The notes under the pieces are model-generated. The model ran no database searches, had not been told where the DNA came from, and was given only the letters and a program-made list of their open reading frames with translations. From assembly GCA_013214025.1 (NCBI GenBank), contig JABSRN010000014.1:1-64000 (forward strand): DNA of 64,000 nt, read 5' to 3'. Position numbers and translations under genes: made by a program. Source of the stretch: Polyangiaceae bacterium (GTDB taxonomy: Bacteria; Myxococcota_A; Polyangia; Polyangiales; Polyangiaceae). How positions within the stretch are numbered: position 1 is the first letter of the stretch; every line of letters starts with the position of its first letter. Below, one piece after another: positions 44,271-53,615 of the stretch.

Positions 44271-45290
44271 TTAGTTGAGAACGCGCCGATTGCGGGTGCT
44301 GCGAGCGGTTTCCTCGGATTCGTTGCCCGCGTCGAGAAAGCCAGCGGCTAGTTCGCGCTCGAGGGCGTCTTTGAATTCACCTGTGAGCAATTCGAGGGCA
44401 CCGGCTAAGCGTTCCACATTTCGTTGGTAGACAAACAGCCGCGCCTTCGAGGGTTTGCCCTCCGTTTCTGCGATGGCGTCCAACAGCAATAACGAGCGAG
44501 GATCGACGCCATCACTGATGACTTCAACGCCGGGCAAGTCCGCGATGAATACCTCGGAGGGGGAGATGAAAGACTGCAGGTCCTCGCGCACACGACTGAC
44601 GATGTTTTGGATCGTCGACTGGAATGTTTCTCGCGTAAGGGACCATGGTGGCGCCGGCACGCCGAGATCCAGATCTCTGGATCGCAAAAATGCCTGGGTG
44701 GCGCCAGCGGAGTCCCCACGTTCGTCCAATAACAAGCCCATGTAGTATTGAGCTTCGGGGTTATCGGGGTGGGCTTTGATGGACCTCTCGATGAGCGGAT
44801 AGGCGTCCTCCACCATCCCGGCTTCGTAGAGTGCCCGGCCAACCAAAAATGTATGGCCTTCGTTCTCGAAGGGTCCATCGGGAAACGCTCGGCACACGGC
44901 CCTGGCGGCGTCGATGTCGTTGCCGCCGAGTAGCGCGTCAAACTTGAGCAACAAGGCGTCGACTCGCTCCTCGCTGTTTTCCGCGAGCTCCAAGGCTTGG
45001 TCACAGAGCGATTCGGCCTGGTCGTAGTGAGCCAGGGGATGAATGCAGATCTCGGCTGCGTTGAGCATGGCTTCCAAGTAGCCGTCGTCTAGATGAAGCG
45101 CTTGCTCGTAGTGCTCCAGGGCTTCCTCGAAGTCGCCTTCGAGAGCCGCAGCATAACCGAGCAGATTGTAGGCTTCAGGGGATTCTTCGTCGATTTGCAG
45201 AGCGCTTCGTGCGGATCCTTCCGCGCCTCGGGTGTCGCCCTTCTGAACGAGATCCCAACCGCGATCGAGGTGTGCAGAAAACTGATCCAT
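44271..45290 (-). CDS. TPR protein with degenerate zincin-like C-terminal domain
   Basis: A 339-residue protein. Residues 1-215 are TPR units (EAYNLLGYAAALEGDFEEALEHYEQAL as the clearest pair, GMVEDAYPLIERSIKAHPDNPEAQ). Residues 230-325 match the layout of the zincin-like metallopeptidase-like family (IVSRVREDLQSFISPSEVFIADLPG, RLFVYQRNVERLAG) but at the place of the active helix HExxH there is LERELAAGFL, so metal binding and peptidase activity are unlikely. No signal peptide. Unknown function; a protein-binding role in place of proteolysis is inference. Confidence 0.7.
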   Translation of the reverse strand: MDQFSAHLDRGWDLVQKGDTRGAEGSARSALQIDEESPEAYNLLGYAAALEGDFEEALEHYEQALHLDDGYLEAMLNAAEICIHPLAHYDQAESLCDQALELAENSEERVDALLLKFDALLGGNDIDAARAVCRAFPDGPFENEGHTFLVGRALYEAGMVEDAYPLIERSIKAHPDNPEAQYYMGLLLDERGDSAGATQAFLRSRDLDLGVPAPPWSLTRETFQSTIQNIVSRVREDLQSFISPSEVFIADLPGVEVISDGVDPRSLLLLDAIAETEGKPSKARLFVYQRNVERLAGALELLTGEFKDALERELAAGFLDAGNESEETARSTRNRRVLN

Positions 45291-45428
45291 AGGCGGCTAC
45301 GGTGATGCCTCGCTCGCTCGGGCGAAGCAAGCATCCCGGCTTCAGCCTAGCATCTTAGGGCGTTATCGGCAGCTCCATAGGGAGATGACGGCGTCGGGTG
45401 CCGACGAGAATACCCTTGCGGGTTTGGC

Positions 45429-47213
45429 TCAATCGTGAACGACGATGCGACTGCCGGGACGCTCTTCCTTCGACCAGGAGCCGTGCCAACCGTCCGGGAC
45501 GTGAGGACCCGTAAAGCGGAACAGATATTTGGCGTCCAACGGCGATAAGTTGATACATCCGTGACTCATTCGGACGCCGTAGTTTCGGTGCCAGAAGGCC
45601 GCGTGCAGCGCGTAGGCGCGATAGAAATACTGGACGTAGGGCACGTCCTCTATGCTGTAGGGCATGTCACCGGCGAGGCTGCCGTTGCCGTCCATGGTGG
45701 TGGTGACGTGTTTGGTACGCACGCGCCACTCGCCTCGCGGCGTACGATGGTCCTTTTCTTTGATTTTCGACTCTTTACCGCTGGAGATCAGACTGGCCCA
45801 AACTGGTTTCGTGCCCACGAAGGCGACGATGGTTTGGGTGGAGAGATTGACGTCGATCCAGCGTTCGCCGGGCAGCAGATCCGCCGGAACGGGACCGGGG
45901 CCGGTCACCCGAAGATGCAGGGAGCGAACCCAGCCGCCTTCGGTGGTCTCGACGTATTTTTTCTTACCAATCTCGATGGTCTTGCCCGTCAGCGGAACCG
46001 AATCAAAGTGAGCGAGTTTGCCGAGGGGCTTGATCTGTTTCGTCTCTTCGTCGATGTCGTAGGTGGGGCGGTGTTTCTTCCAACCGTAAACCCAGGCTAG
46101 CGGCAGTTGGGTCTGCTCGCTGAGAACGACGCCATGAAATTCGGAGGCGTTGGTGACCCAGAATCGGTTCGACGGGGCCACTAAACCCTTGGTGGACTTG
46201 TACCACGTGCGCTTGTTCCAATTAAACGTCTTGTCGATGGCAATGTAGAAACCCTTGACCATGCGTTTGGCGAGCACGTCATCCGCACCTGCGGCCAGAT
46301 CCCTCATCGTGAGCATGTTGATTTCGGCGTCGGGATCGTTCCACCATTTCACAGTGCCCGCGTCAGGCGCGTCGGGGGCGGTGCTGCCCGCGGGCAAGGG
46401 CGTTGGAGTGTCACTGGCAGCCGCGGGCTCGGCAGTGTTTTCGCTCTTTTCTGGGGAGCCCACGGGGGCTTTGTCCTTCGACGAGCCCTCGCGGGCGGTC
46501 GCGCTCCGTGCTGCGGCCTTCTTGTCGTCGGCACCTGCGCTCTTGCTAGGCTGCGTCTTGTCGCTCTCGGCCTTCTTTTTCTTGTCGCTCTCGGCCTTCT
46601 TCTTTTCGGCCTCTTTCTTCGGGTCGGATTCGTAGTGTTTCATCTGTGCCGGGGTGGGCACTGACTTGTAGAGAGGCGTTCCGTTCTTTGAATTGCGCGC
46701 GTACTTGTAGGGTAGCGTCTCGTCCCAGTTCGGTTGCTTGACGGTGAACCGTGCCTTGGCGCTATCGAGTTTGGTGGTGCCGTAGTTGCTGCAGACGAAG
46801 CCGCCGCCCACGATCTCGAACCATCCCTTAGAGCAACCCTTGCCTTCCACTGTCTCGGCCTTGACCGGCACCTTGCCGCCGCTGCGCATGTAGCCGACTT
46901 TGGTTTTTTTGCTTTTGCCGGCTTCTGAATACACTCCTGCCGAACTCCGTGTAGCGATGAAGTACGGACCGGGCCAGGGCGGAGGGGGCGGCGCGTCCAC
47001 TGCCGCGTCGATTGCTCCGCCATCAGTGGAAGTGAGACCCTCGGGCAGCTTGGCTGAACCCGGCTGGCCCATCGCGGCAGAAACTCCCGGTGCGGGTTGC
47101 TCGTCGCCGGGGGGCGCCGTGCGAGAGCAGGCGAGCAGACCGAGCCCGCCAAGGCATCCGGCGAACAAGATATTCGCCGGTGGTCGGAAAACGGCTGGCA
47201 GTTTTGTGCTCAT
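45429..47213 (-). CDS. L,D-transpeptidase (YkuD) lipoprotein with SH3-like domain
   Basis: Envelope enzyme that makes or remodels 3-3 cross-links in peptidoglycan or attaches proteins to it. ATG 47213 (594 residues) is chosen since it begins a lipoprotein signal (LGGLGLLACSR); an open frame runs further upstream. Order: Pro/Ala linker, an SH3b-like domain at about 90-150 (VYSEAGKSKKTKVGYMRSGGK), a Lys/Glu/Ser-rich low-complexity stretch (190-270), a large middle domain, and the YkuD domain at about 470-585 with HRNYGVRMSHGCINLSP containing the catalytic Cys and His. The middle part may be a second, non-catalytic domain of the Erf/YbiS-like class. Confidence 0.88.
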   Translation of the reverse strand: MSTKLPAVFRPPANILFAGCLGGLGLLACSRTAPPGDEQPAPGVSAAMGQPGSAKLPEGLTSTDGGAIDAAVDAPPPPPWPGPYFIATRSSAGVYSEAGKSKKTKVGYMRSGGKVPVKAETVEGKGCSKGWFEIVGGGFVCSNYGTTKLDSAKARFTVKQPNWDETLPYKYARNSKNGTPLYKSVPTPAQMKHYESDPKKEAEKKKAESDKKKKAESDKTQPSKSAGADDKKAAARSATAREGSSKDKAPVGSPEKSENTAEPAAASDTPTPLPAGSTAPDAPDAGTVKWWNDPDAEINMLTMRDLAAGADDVLAKRMVKGFYIAIDKTFNWNKRTWYKSTKGLVAPSNRFWVTNASEFHGVVLSEQTQLPLAWVYGWKKHRPTYDIDEETKQIKPLGKLAHFDSVPLTGKTIEIGKKKYVETTEGGWVRSLHLRVTGPGPVPADLLPGERWIDVNLSTQTIVAFVGTKPVWASLISSGKESKIKEKDHRTPRGEWRVRTKHVTTTMDGNGSLAGDMPYSIEDVPYVQYFYRAYALHAAFWHRNYGVRMSHGCINLSPLDAKYLFRFTGPHVPDGWHGSWSKEERPGSRIVVHD

Positions 47214-47476
47214 TGTCGCGGGGTGGGGGGCTGTGATCAGGTCCCTAAGCGCACTTACTACCTGTTTGGGGCCGGGTCGATCCAGTTCTGCGGGCGCCAT
47301 GGACCGTCGGGAAGCATCCCGGAACGGGAAGGCGGAGTGGGCGTCTAGGCGTTTTCGTCGTAGCTTCTGCATGGTTCTCCGGGTTGGCGGCGTCTCAGGG
47401 GGGAGGACTCTCCGTTCATTGCGAAAGCCATGCCCAGCTCGAAATTCTATAAAAGCAAGGGATATCAAAGGTTTAT

Positions 47477-48949
47477 ATGAACCCCGGGTTGGCCCAAATT
47501 CCACAATGGCGTGGCAGCGCAGACACAAATCGGGTGTTTCGCTGGCTCTGCGCGTTGAGCCTGCTCGTGCACCTCCCGTTTACGCCCTTGGCCGGACTGC
47601 TCGGACTGCTTGGATTGATGGCGAATGTGGACGAAATTCCCGTCGACGTGAGCCCGCTGAACGCCATTCCGCTGTCCATCATCGCCGACGAGAGGCCGCC
47701 GGCCCCAGAAGAGACCGAGCCCGTTGCCGTCCCGGACACCGCCGACGACGATTTGATGGAGGATCTGCTCGACGAGATGGACGAGCCAGCCCCGGTTGAG
47801 CCGGAACCTGTGCCCGTGGTGCCGCCGGAGCCGGAACCGGAGCCCGAAGCTGAGGTGGGGGATGCGGGGGCGCCCATCGCAGATCCTGTGGCGCTCAGCG
47901 GCGAGGCGGGAAAGCTGGCGGAAGACAACGCGAACGTTCGACTCCTTCTGCATACGGATCGCATTCGGGACCACTGGCTAGGACCCCGGATGGGCGCATT
48001 GCTTGGGGCGACCCCGCAGTGGAAGTCGTTTTTCGCCCCCACTGGGCTCGATCCGATCGCGGACATCGACAAGATCTTGATCACTGGGCCGCAGTTTCGC
48101 GATTCGTCCCAGGTCGCGGTCGTCGTAAAATACAATGTGTCGCCCGAGGTGCTGCGGGGCGCGATCGACAAGCTCTTGAGGGCGCGACCTGAACGAGGGG
48201 GCTGGGTCGATGCGGGGGCCGTGCAGATGGCGCAAACCTTCGCCGATCGCGCATCGCGACTCATCATCTTGCCGGCCCCGGGCATCGCCCTGGTGGTGCC
48301 GCCGAGCGCTCGCGAGCATGCTCTCTCCTTGGGCTCCAAGCTGTCGTTTCCGCAGACCTCCGGCCCGGAAGCGATGGTGGCGCATCTAGTCACGCCATGG
48401 CGAGCGCTGATGGGCTTGCGTTCGCCCGTTCAGATTCCGAAATCGATCCAATGGGCTCGCTTCCGCATTCTACCTGTCGGCGAAGGCGCTCGCATCATCG
48501 TGGAAGCCGAGGACGAGACGCCGGAGCTTGCTGAGACCCATGCCGCCGCCCTGACTCGTCAAATCAACGCAGTCACCCAGGTGAAGCTAGGGGTTCTCGG
48601 AGCACTGCTCGGGGTAGGGCAACTCAACCTGCTCGGCGCCATCGACATGCGGTCCGATGGCGTGATGCTTCAGGGCACCATTGATGTCACTCGGCGGCAG
48701 TTGATGCGGATTTTTGGCGTGCTCACAGCTCAGGTGGAGCAGATGACGGGGCGGCGCCTGGTCATCCCGAACCCCAGCGCTTCCGGTGTCTCTCCCGTGC
48801 CGGCAGCGTCCGCGTCGGGCGCTGCCGGTGGGGCTTCCGCGGCTCCCACGAGTCGCGGTCCGAGGTCGGTTCTTGAGCCCGAGCCTAGAAGAGGGCTTGA
48901 GAAGCCGGGTGCTCCCCAGCCGTCGGGCGCGGCTACGGAGTCGCCGTGA
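47477..48949 (+). CDS. Membrane protein with TonB-like Pro/Glu-rich region, unknown function
   Basis: A 490-residue protein. An N-terminal span (WLCALSLLVHLPFTPLAGLL) resembles the start of TonB/TolA-like proteins; residues 70-135 are Pro/Glu-rich (EPVPVVPPEPEPEPEAE), as expected of a periplasm-spanning segment. The domain after it (150-420, with PIADIDKILITGPQFRD-like strands) matches nothing I know. The tail is Ala/Ser/Pro-rich and unstructured. It is divergent from the L,D-transpeptidase gene, with a 263-base shared upstream region that shows no clear site. A role in envelope energy transfer is inference only. Confidence 0.65.
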   Translation: MNPGLAQIPQWRGSADTNRVFRWLCALSLLVHLPFTPLAGLLGLLGLMANVDEIPVDVSPLNAIPLSIIADERPPAPEETEPVAVPDTADDDLMEDLLDEMDEPAPVEPEPVPVVPPEPEPEPEAEVGDAGAPIADPVALSGEAGKLAEDNANVRLLLHTDRIRDHWLGPRMGALLGATPQWKSFFAPTGLDPIADIDKILITGPQFRDSSQVAVVVKYNVSPEVLRGAIDKLLRARPERGGWVDAGAVQMAQTFADRASRLIILPAPGIALVVPPSAREHALSLGSKLSFPQTSGPEAMVAHLVTPWRALMGLRSPVQIPKSIQWARFRILPVGEGARIIVEAEDETPELAETHAAALTRQINAVTQVKLGVLGALLGVGQLNLLGAIDMRSDGVMLQGTIDVTRRQLMRIFGVLTAQVEQMTGRRLVIPNPSASGVSPVPAASASGAAGGASAAPTSRGPRSVLEPEPRRGLEKPGAPQPSGAATESP

Positions 48950-48974
48950 CCGCTTCGCTAGGAAAAGCTGGAAC

Positions 48975-49691
48975 TTATTCGGAGCTTTCAGTCGGATCAG
49001 GTTCTGCGGACCCTTCGGTGGGTACAGATTTCTCACCTGGGTCCGGCGCCGGCGCTTCGATTGACGAAGCCGGCGCGGTACTGCTTCTGCTGTAACCAGC
49101 TTGGTCGGCTAGGGACGCCAGCAATTGGTCGGCTGAGGTCGGGTCGAGATCGCCTAGACACCACGGTTTGCCGACCCGGGGACGTACCAGCACGCGTACC
49201 TTGCGACTGGCGGCGGGCAACAGGTTGATTCCGAAGTCCAACGCTAGACCGAAGGCCACCAACAGGGCGCCGCTGGCGATCAATGACGGTGACATGCCGG
49301 GGACTCGGATGCCGTCGATGAACATGCCGACCCCGGCGTAGGTACCGAAAGCGAGGGTGAGCAAGCCGGCGTAGAGACCGAGTCGGGGGAATCGGTCCTC
49401 CCGGGTGATCTCGGCGAGGTTCTCGATCGGCACGAGGGTCATTTTTTCGCTCAGTATGCGGCCGAGCATGGTGCGGCTTGTCTTGATGTGTAGCCCGGCA
49501 GTTGATAGCTCGAAGGTGGCGGGCTGCCGGATCCCCAGGGCGAGCTTACCGATGATGCGGGAGGTGGCGGAAAGAACCAGAAAGCCGGAGAGTCCGAGGA
49601 CCGTGGTGAGCAGCGCGCTACGTGGGCTTGGTTCCAGCTGACCGCTCAAGGAGACTGCACTGGGTGCCGAGGAGACCGCGCCGTCGCTCAT
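48975..49691 (-). CDS. Membrane protein of unknown function
   Basis: A 238-residue protein with two N-terminal and two central hydrophobic stretches (ALLTTVLGLSGFLVLSATSRI; LYAGLLTLAFGTYAGVGMFI; SLIASGALLVAFGLALDFGI), a PH-like or DUF-like segment between them (FELSTAGLHIKTSRTMLG; VPIENLAEITREDRF), and an acidic Ser/Pro tail. The middle part resembles bacterial PH domains of membrane proteins, low confidence. It converges with the TonB-like gene (stops 25 bases apart). Confidence 0.6.
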   Translation of the reverse strand: MSDGAVSSAPSAVSLSGQLEPSPRSALLTTVLGLSGFLVLSATSRIIGKLALGIRQPATFELSTAGLHIKTSRTMLGRILSEKMTLVPIENLAEITREDRFPRLGLYAGLLTLAFGTYAGVGMFIDGIRVPGMSPSLIASGALLVAFGLALDFGINLLPAASRKVRVLVRPRVGKPWCLGDLDPTSADQLLASLADQAGYSRSSTAPASSIEAPAPDPGEKSVPTEGSAEPDPTESSE

Positions 49692-50010
49692 GGTGTGATT
49701 CCGCGCAAGAATGAACCGGGTTCCGGAGGGATGCAGGGGAGACGATAGGAGAAGGCCACGGAATATCCAGTTGGGCGCAGGGCCCGCCCTGCGAAGCGGA
49801 AGCTAACGCTTCAAGCCGGACGGGGTCGACGCAATTTGTCGTTTTTTGCCGAAATGCACTGGCGCCAGGGCGCAATCGTGCGGTCCCAGCGGTCGAGGGA
49901 GAGGTCAGAATCGAGCCGGGGCCGTGATGGCCGAAGCGTTCTAGATCGTGTTGATGACGTCCAATTCCCAATGCCGAGGACAGCCCCAATGCCGAGGATG
50001 CCCCAAATAC
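49692..50010. other. Intergenic region with two small inverted repeats
   Basis: 319 bases between the panD stop and the start of the membrane protein gene, both on the minus strand. It holds cgcaggg (49776-49782) paired with ccctgcg (49787-49793), overlapping gaagcg/cgcttc arms near 49792-49815, and a direct repeat ccaatgccgagga near 49970-49998. The stems have no T-tract in the minus direction. No convincing gene. Confidence 0.5.
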
Positions 50011-50418
50011 TTAGGAGAGCATCGGAGTGATGGAGTTGAGGAGCGGGCCGGGAAGCTCCGGGCCTGCATCTGCCAACATTCTGTTTTCGGCATCGACGCG
50101 CACCACGGTGGGTTTGTACGTACGTGCTTCTTCTCGGTCCATGTCCGCGAAGGTCGCCAGGATTACGAGATCGCCTGGTTCGTTGTGGTGCGCAGCGGCA
50201 CCGTTAACGCAGATCGCGCGTGATCCGCGAGGACCGGCGAGGGCGTAGGTCTGTAGTCGGCTGCCCCGAGTTACATTCCAGATGTGGACGGTCTCGTTGG
50301 GGAGAATGTCCGAGGCTTCGAGTAGGTCGATGTCGATAGTTACGCTGCCTTCGTATTCCAGGTCAGCGTGCGTTATCGTGGCTCGATGGATCTTGCTCTT
50401 AAAAACGTTGAGCTTCAT
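50011..50418 (-). CDS. panD: Aspartate 1-decarboxylase precursor
   Basis: Pyruvoyl enzyme that makes beta-alanine for pantothenate and CoA. ATG 50418 (135 residues) has AAAGGA upstream and gives the family start [18 protein letters not shown]. Self-cleavage occurs at the Gly24-Ser25 bond in EYEGSVTI, which becomes the pyruvoyl group; catalytic Lys9, Arg in WNVTRGSRL and Tyr in LQTYAL follow, with [15 protein letters not shown] as core. Slightly longer than E. coli PanD (126). coaE, in the same pathway, is far away at 1215. Confidence 0.96.
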   Translation of the reverse strand: MKLNVFKSKIHRATITHADLEYEGSVTIDIDLLEASDILPNETVHIWNVTRGSRLQTYALAGPRGSRAICVNGAAAHHNEPGDLVILATFADMDREEARTYKPTVVRVDAENRMLADAGPELPGPLLNSITPMLS

Positions 50419-50727
50419 TGTTGCGTCCTTTGAGTCGCGCCATGGCATCCCGAATTTCGGGTTTGCCTGTCGGACCCGTGGAGCCTAGGACCAGAGACGG
50501 GTGATTTCAACTTTGTCCGTTCGGACAATAATGAGTCTTTGTTAGCAATTACGCGTGCCTACCCGTTCATTCTTCCAGAACTGAACGGGCTGGAGCCGAC
50601 ATATTTCGTGACGGGGCTCGATGTCGGCACGGCTCGGCGCCTATTGCGCTGGTTTACGGAAACTTGGCCGTTCCCAATGCAGTTCAGTAGCGCTTGAATC
50701 AGGACTTTTGAAAGAACGGCTCGGCTG
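50419..50727. other. Divergent intergenic region with 16-bp palindrome
   Basis: Region between panD (minus) and a small plus-strand gene. ttgtccg (50513-50519) and cggacaa (50522-50528) form a 7+2+7 palindrome 95 bases upstream of the panD start, a reasonable operator position. A 52-codon frame from TTG 50539 to the stop at 50697 has no ribosome site and is not annotated as a gene. Confidence 0.4.
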
Positions 50728-50985
50728 ATGAACACACCCCACGACCTGACGGATGCAGACGCGATGATGAGCGAACTACGGAGCCGTCTCCGGCGTGCGC
50801 TGAAGCTCCAGCACGAAGGTGTCTCGGGTGCCAAACTGGCGCGGGAGCACGGCTACATTGATGGCTTCATGCGGGTGCTGCTCGATACGCGAGCTGTGAC
50901 GAAGAGTGAATTGTTGGCAGTAGTCGCTGACGAACGAGCCCGAGCATCCGGTCCCGCTACCACCGCGCTAGACGCTGCCGCGTAG
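50728..50985 (+). CDS. Small hypothetical protein
   Basis: An 85-residue soluble helical protein with Arg-rich and Ala-rich stretches (ELRSRLRRALKLQHEGVSGAK, then HGYIDGFMRVLLDTRAVTK). The middle reads like a small DNA-binding or regulatory helix pair but no family is recognised. It converges with mtnP, whose stop is 10 bases away. Confidence 0.55.
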   Translation: MNTPHDLTDADAMMSELRSRLRRALKLQHEGVSGAKLAREHGYIDGFMRVLLDTRAVTKSELLAVVADERARASGPATTALDAAA

Positions 50986-50994
50986 ACGCTAATT

Positions 50995-51858
50995 CTAGGC
51001 CATGAGCCGCTCGGACTGCAGAAGCCAGGACAATCGCTGCCGCGATTCATCGCTGATGGCGCTCTGGTCCGTGAGCATCGCGTACTTCAGTGCCCCAGTC
51101 GCGATGCTCGACTTAGGATCGGGAAGTGCTGTGCACAGTTCCACAACGGTGCGTTTGGCGAGCGTGGCGTTGCCCTTGAGTACCGCGAGTATCGCCTCCA
51201 CGCTGACGTCGTCTTCCGACTCGTGCCAGCAGTCGTAGTCCGTTGCTAGCGCCAGGGTCGCATAGGGCAGCTCGGCTTCTCGCGCCAACTTGGCTTCGGG
51301 CATGGCCGTCATGCCGATCACGCTGACTCCCCAGGAACGATAGAGTTGGCTTTCGGCTCGGGTCGAAAACTGCGGACCCTCCATGCACACGTAGGTTCCC
51401 CCGCGATGCACGGTCGCGCCCGAACGCTCCGCGGCATCTCCCAGAGCGGCGGCTAGCTGCCCGCAGACGGGATCGGCCAGACTGACATGTCCCACCATGC
51501 CTTCCTCAAAGTACGTCGAGACTCGGCGTTTGCTGAGATCGATAAACTGATCCACCGCCACGAAGTGACCGGGCACGATCTCCTCTTTCATGGATCCCAC
51601 GGCGGATAGGCTGATGACGTGGGTCGCGCCGAGCATCTTCAGGGCACATATGTTTGCGCGGAAGTTGAGCTCGTGGGGGGCGATGCGGTGACCGCGGCCG
51701 TGGCGCGGCAAGAAGAGGAGTTCGGTATCCCGTAGGGTTCCGCACAGAATCGCGTCGCTAGGATCGCCGTAGGGGGTGACCACGCGTTCCTCGCGCCGCG
51801 AACTCAGCCCGTCGATGTCGTAAATGCCGCTACCGCCGATGACCCCTAGCTTGTACAT
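50995..51858 (-). CDS. mtnP: S-methyl-5'-thioadenosine phosphorylase
   Basis: Purine-nucleoside phosphorylase family enzyme that splits methylthioadenosine in methionine salvage. ATG 51858 begins LGVIGGSGIYDIDG directly, a family start; 12 residues of an upstream frame are dropped. Core: GHRIAPHELNFRANI, LSAVGSMKEEIVPG, TYVCMEGPQFSTRAES, MTAMPEAKLAREAEL, ALATDYDCWH; the Asp in TDYD marks adenine specificity. It follows gmk by 120 bases on the same strand. 287 residues, normal length. Confidence 0.95.
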   Translation of the reverse strand: MYKLGVIGGSGIYDIDGLSSRREERVVTPYGDPSDAILCGTLRDTELLFLPRHGRGHRIAPHELNFRANICALKMLGATHVISLSAVGSMKEEIVPGHFVAVDQFIDLSKRRVSTYFEEGMVGHVSLADPVCGQLAAALGDAAERSGATVHRGGTYVCMEGPQFSTRAESQLYRSWGVSVIGMTAMPEAKLAREAELPYATLALATDYDCWHESEDDVSVEAILAVLKGNATLAKRTVVELCTALPDPKSSIATGALKYAMLTDQSAISDESRQRLSWLLQSERLMA

Positions 51859-51978
51859 GGCCGCTCTATAGCGCTTTTGCGGGGGAAACCCCACAGGGAA
51901 GGGTGGGCCCGGCTGGGTTCTGTGGTGCCCGAATGCTAGGAGGTCGGCGACTAGACGTGGGTGACCAGGAGGTGGCGA

Positions 51979-52620
51979 CTAGGAAGTGGGCGGCACGTCG
52001 CCGTCGAGCACACGGCCCTCGCGCAGCAGTTGCTCGGCTAGATTCGCGCTGCGCAGTCGTCGGCATTCTTCGGCTTTGAAGATAGAGCCGAGCTGATCGA
52101 TAGCGGTCTCCAGATCGTCATTCATGAGCACGTAGTCGAAGAGTCCATAGTGGGCGATCTCTTCCTGGGCGACCTCGAAGCGGCGATTGACCGTTGCGGC
52201 GTCTTCGCTCGCGCGGCCCTTCAGGCGTTGGTAGAGCGTTTTGAGGCTGGGGGGCAGGATGAAGATGGCGACCGCATCCGGACGCTGGCTCTTTATTTGC
52301 CGCGCTCCTTGATGGTCGACGTCGAAGATCAGCCCGCGGGCATCTCCCGCACGTTCGATTTCCGCTTGGCTGGTGCCGTATAGATTTCCGTGAACCTCTG
52401 CCCACTCCAAGAAGGCATCGGACGCGACCTCTTTTTGGAAATCAGCTTTAGACACGAAATGATACTCGCGGCCGTCTTGCTCGGACGCCCGGGGAGACCG
52501 AGTCGTATGAGATACCGAGAACTCCAAGCGGTCGACTCGCTCGCGGAGCGCGTTGGTGAGCGTGGTCTTGCCGGCTCCAGAGGGGGAGGAGACGATGAGA
52601 AGGAGAGGGCCGTGGGACAT
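51979..52620 (-). CDS. gmk: Guanylate kinase
   Basis: Cytosolic kinase converting GMP to GDP with ATP. The 213 residues show the P-loop VSSPSGAGKTTL, the GMP-binding segment SVSHTTRSPRASEQDGREYHF, FLEWAEVHGNLYGTS, LIFDVDHQGARQI and IFILPPSL, all in order. It follows yicC by 60 bases, a common neighbour pair. The product of this enzyme is the substrate of (p)ppGpp synthetases, and Gmk is inhibited by ppGpp in several bacteria, which adds interest to the RelA-like gene upstream. Confidence 0.97.
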   Translation of the reverse strand: MSHGPLLLIVSSPSGAGKTTLTNALRERVDRLEFSVSHTTRSPRASEQDGREYHFVSKADFQKEVASDAFLEWAEVHGNLYGTSQAEIERAGDARGLIFDVDHQGARQIKSQRPDAVAIFILPPSLKTLYQRLKGRASEDAATVNRRFEVAQEEIAHYGLFDYVLMNDDLETAIDQLGSIFKAEECRRLRSANLAEQLLREGRVLDGDVPPTS

Positions 52621-52680
52621 TCTGAACTATGAGTATGGCACAGGGGCCCTCAAGGGCTCCCATTGGGGGAGGCCGCCGTT

Positions 52681-53553
52681 CTATTCGACGTTTTGGACCT
52701 GTTCACGGAGACGTTCGAGCTCACTCTTGAGGCCCACAACTGCCTGGGCGAGGGAGGCGTCCTGACATTTGGCGCCTACCGTATTGGCTTCGCGACCGAT
52801 CTCTTGCAGCAGAAAGTCGAACCTTCGACCCACTGGCTCTGAGCTGTCCAGTAGCGATTCAAACTGGTCGAAGTGGCTGTTCAGGCGAACTAGCTCCTCT
52901 GTGATGTCACTGCGATCCGCCAGCACGGCGACCTCCGCTTCTAGTCGGTTCTCATCTACAGGAACGCCGTGGTCGCCGGTGAGCCGGTCGAGTCTCTCCC
53001 GGAGACGCCGGTGCGTCGCTTCGACGATCTCGGGTCCCTTCAGGGCGATCTGTTCACGCAAGCTGCGGGCGGTGTTCAGTCGGGACAGCAGTTCACCCTG
53101 CAGCGTTCGCCCTTCGGTGGTGCGCATCTCGTCTAGCGTCTTGATGGCTTGGGCTAGGGAGTTGGCCAGTGCGACCTGTACGGGGCCGTAATCGATATGG
53201 CTCCGCCCGGTAAACAGATCCGGCACCTGCGCCAATACCGTCACGGGAAGCTCGGTGTTGGGAGTGAGTTCGTCTCGCAAGGCGCAGAGGTTCTGATAGA
53301 CCGCGCGGGCTCGGTCCATGTCGAGCTCGGGCGGTGGCAACGCGGCGCCTTCTAGACGAACGAGCACGTCGTAGCGACCGCGAGTGAGCTGCTTGCGGCA
53401 GCTTTGTTCGAGGAAGAATACGGATTCGCTCAACTCCGGCGGCGCCTTGACCCGGACCTCAAGAAAGCGGTGGTTCAGACTACGCAGCTCGATGCGTACT
53501 TTGCCGTTGCCGAGGGGTGCCTCTCCGCTCCCGAATCCCGTCATACTGCGCAT
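52681..53553 (-). CDS. YicC/YloC family endoribonuclease
   Basis: A 290-residue protein with the family start MRSMTGFGSGEAPLGNGKV and the end EVAVLADRSDITEELVRL, RFDFLLQEIGREANTVGAK (split), which is the conserved DUF1732 part. YicC is known as an RNase that degrades small RNA and affects RyhB in E. coli. It lies between DUF507 and gmk, as it does next to gmk in many bacteria. Confidence 0.93.
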   Translation of the reverse strand: MRSMTGFGSGEAPLGNGKVRIELRSLNHRFLEVRVKAPPELSESVFFLEQSCRKQLTRGRYDVLVRLEGAALPPPELDMDRARAVYQNLCALRDELTPNTELPVTVLAQVPDLFTGRSHIDYGPVQVALANSLAQAIKTLDEMRTTEGRTLQGELLSRLNTARSLREQIALKGPEIVEATHRRLRERLDRLTGDHGVPVDENRLEAEVAVLADRSDITEELVRLNSHFDQFESLLDSSEPVGRRFDFLLQEIGREANTVGAKCQDASLAQAVVGLKSELERLREQVQNVE

Positions 53554-53615
53554 GTCGCTGTCCTATTCGGGGAGGGCCAGGGGTGGTGGGTGCGTGGTGG
53601 GTGACGGGCTGCGGG

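Noticed and set aside
49618-49989. Minus-strand 123-codon frame in the panD downstream region
   Set aside because: Overlaps the start of the membrane protein gene, composition is not protein-like (many Pro, Arg, Ser without pattern).
50539-50697. 52-codon frame with TTG start between panD and the small gene
   Set aside because: The peptide (ending LLRWFTETWPFPMQFSSA) looks plausible but there is no ribosome site and no support from neighbours; it could be a gene remnant.
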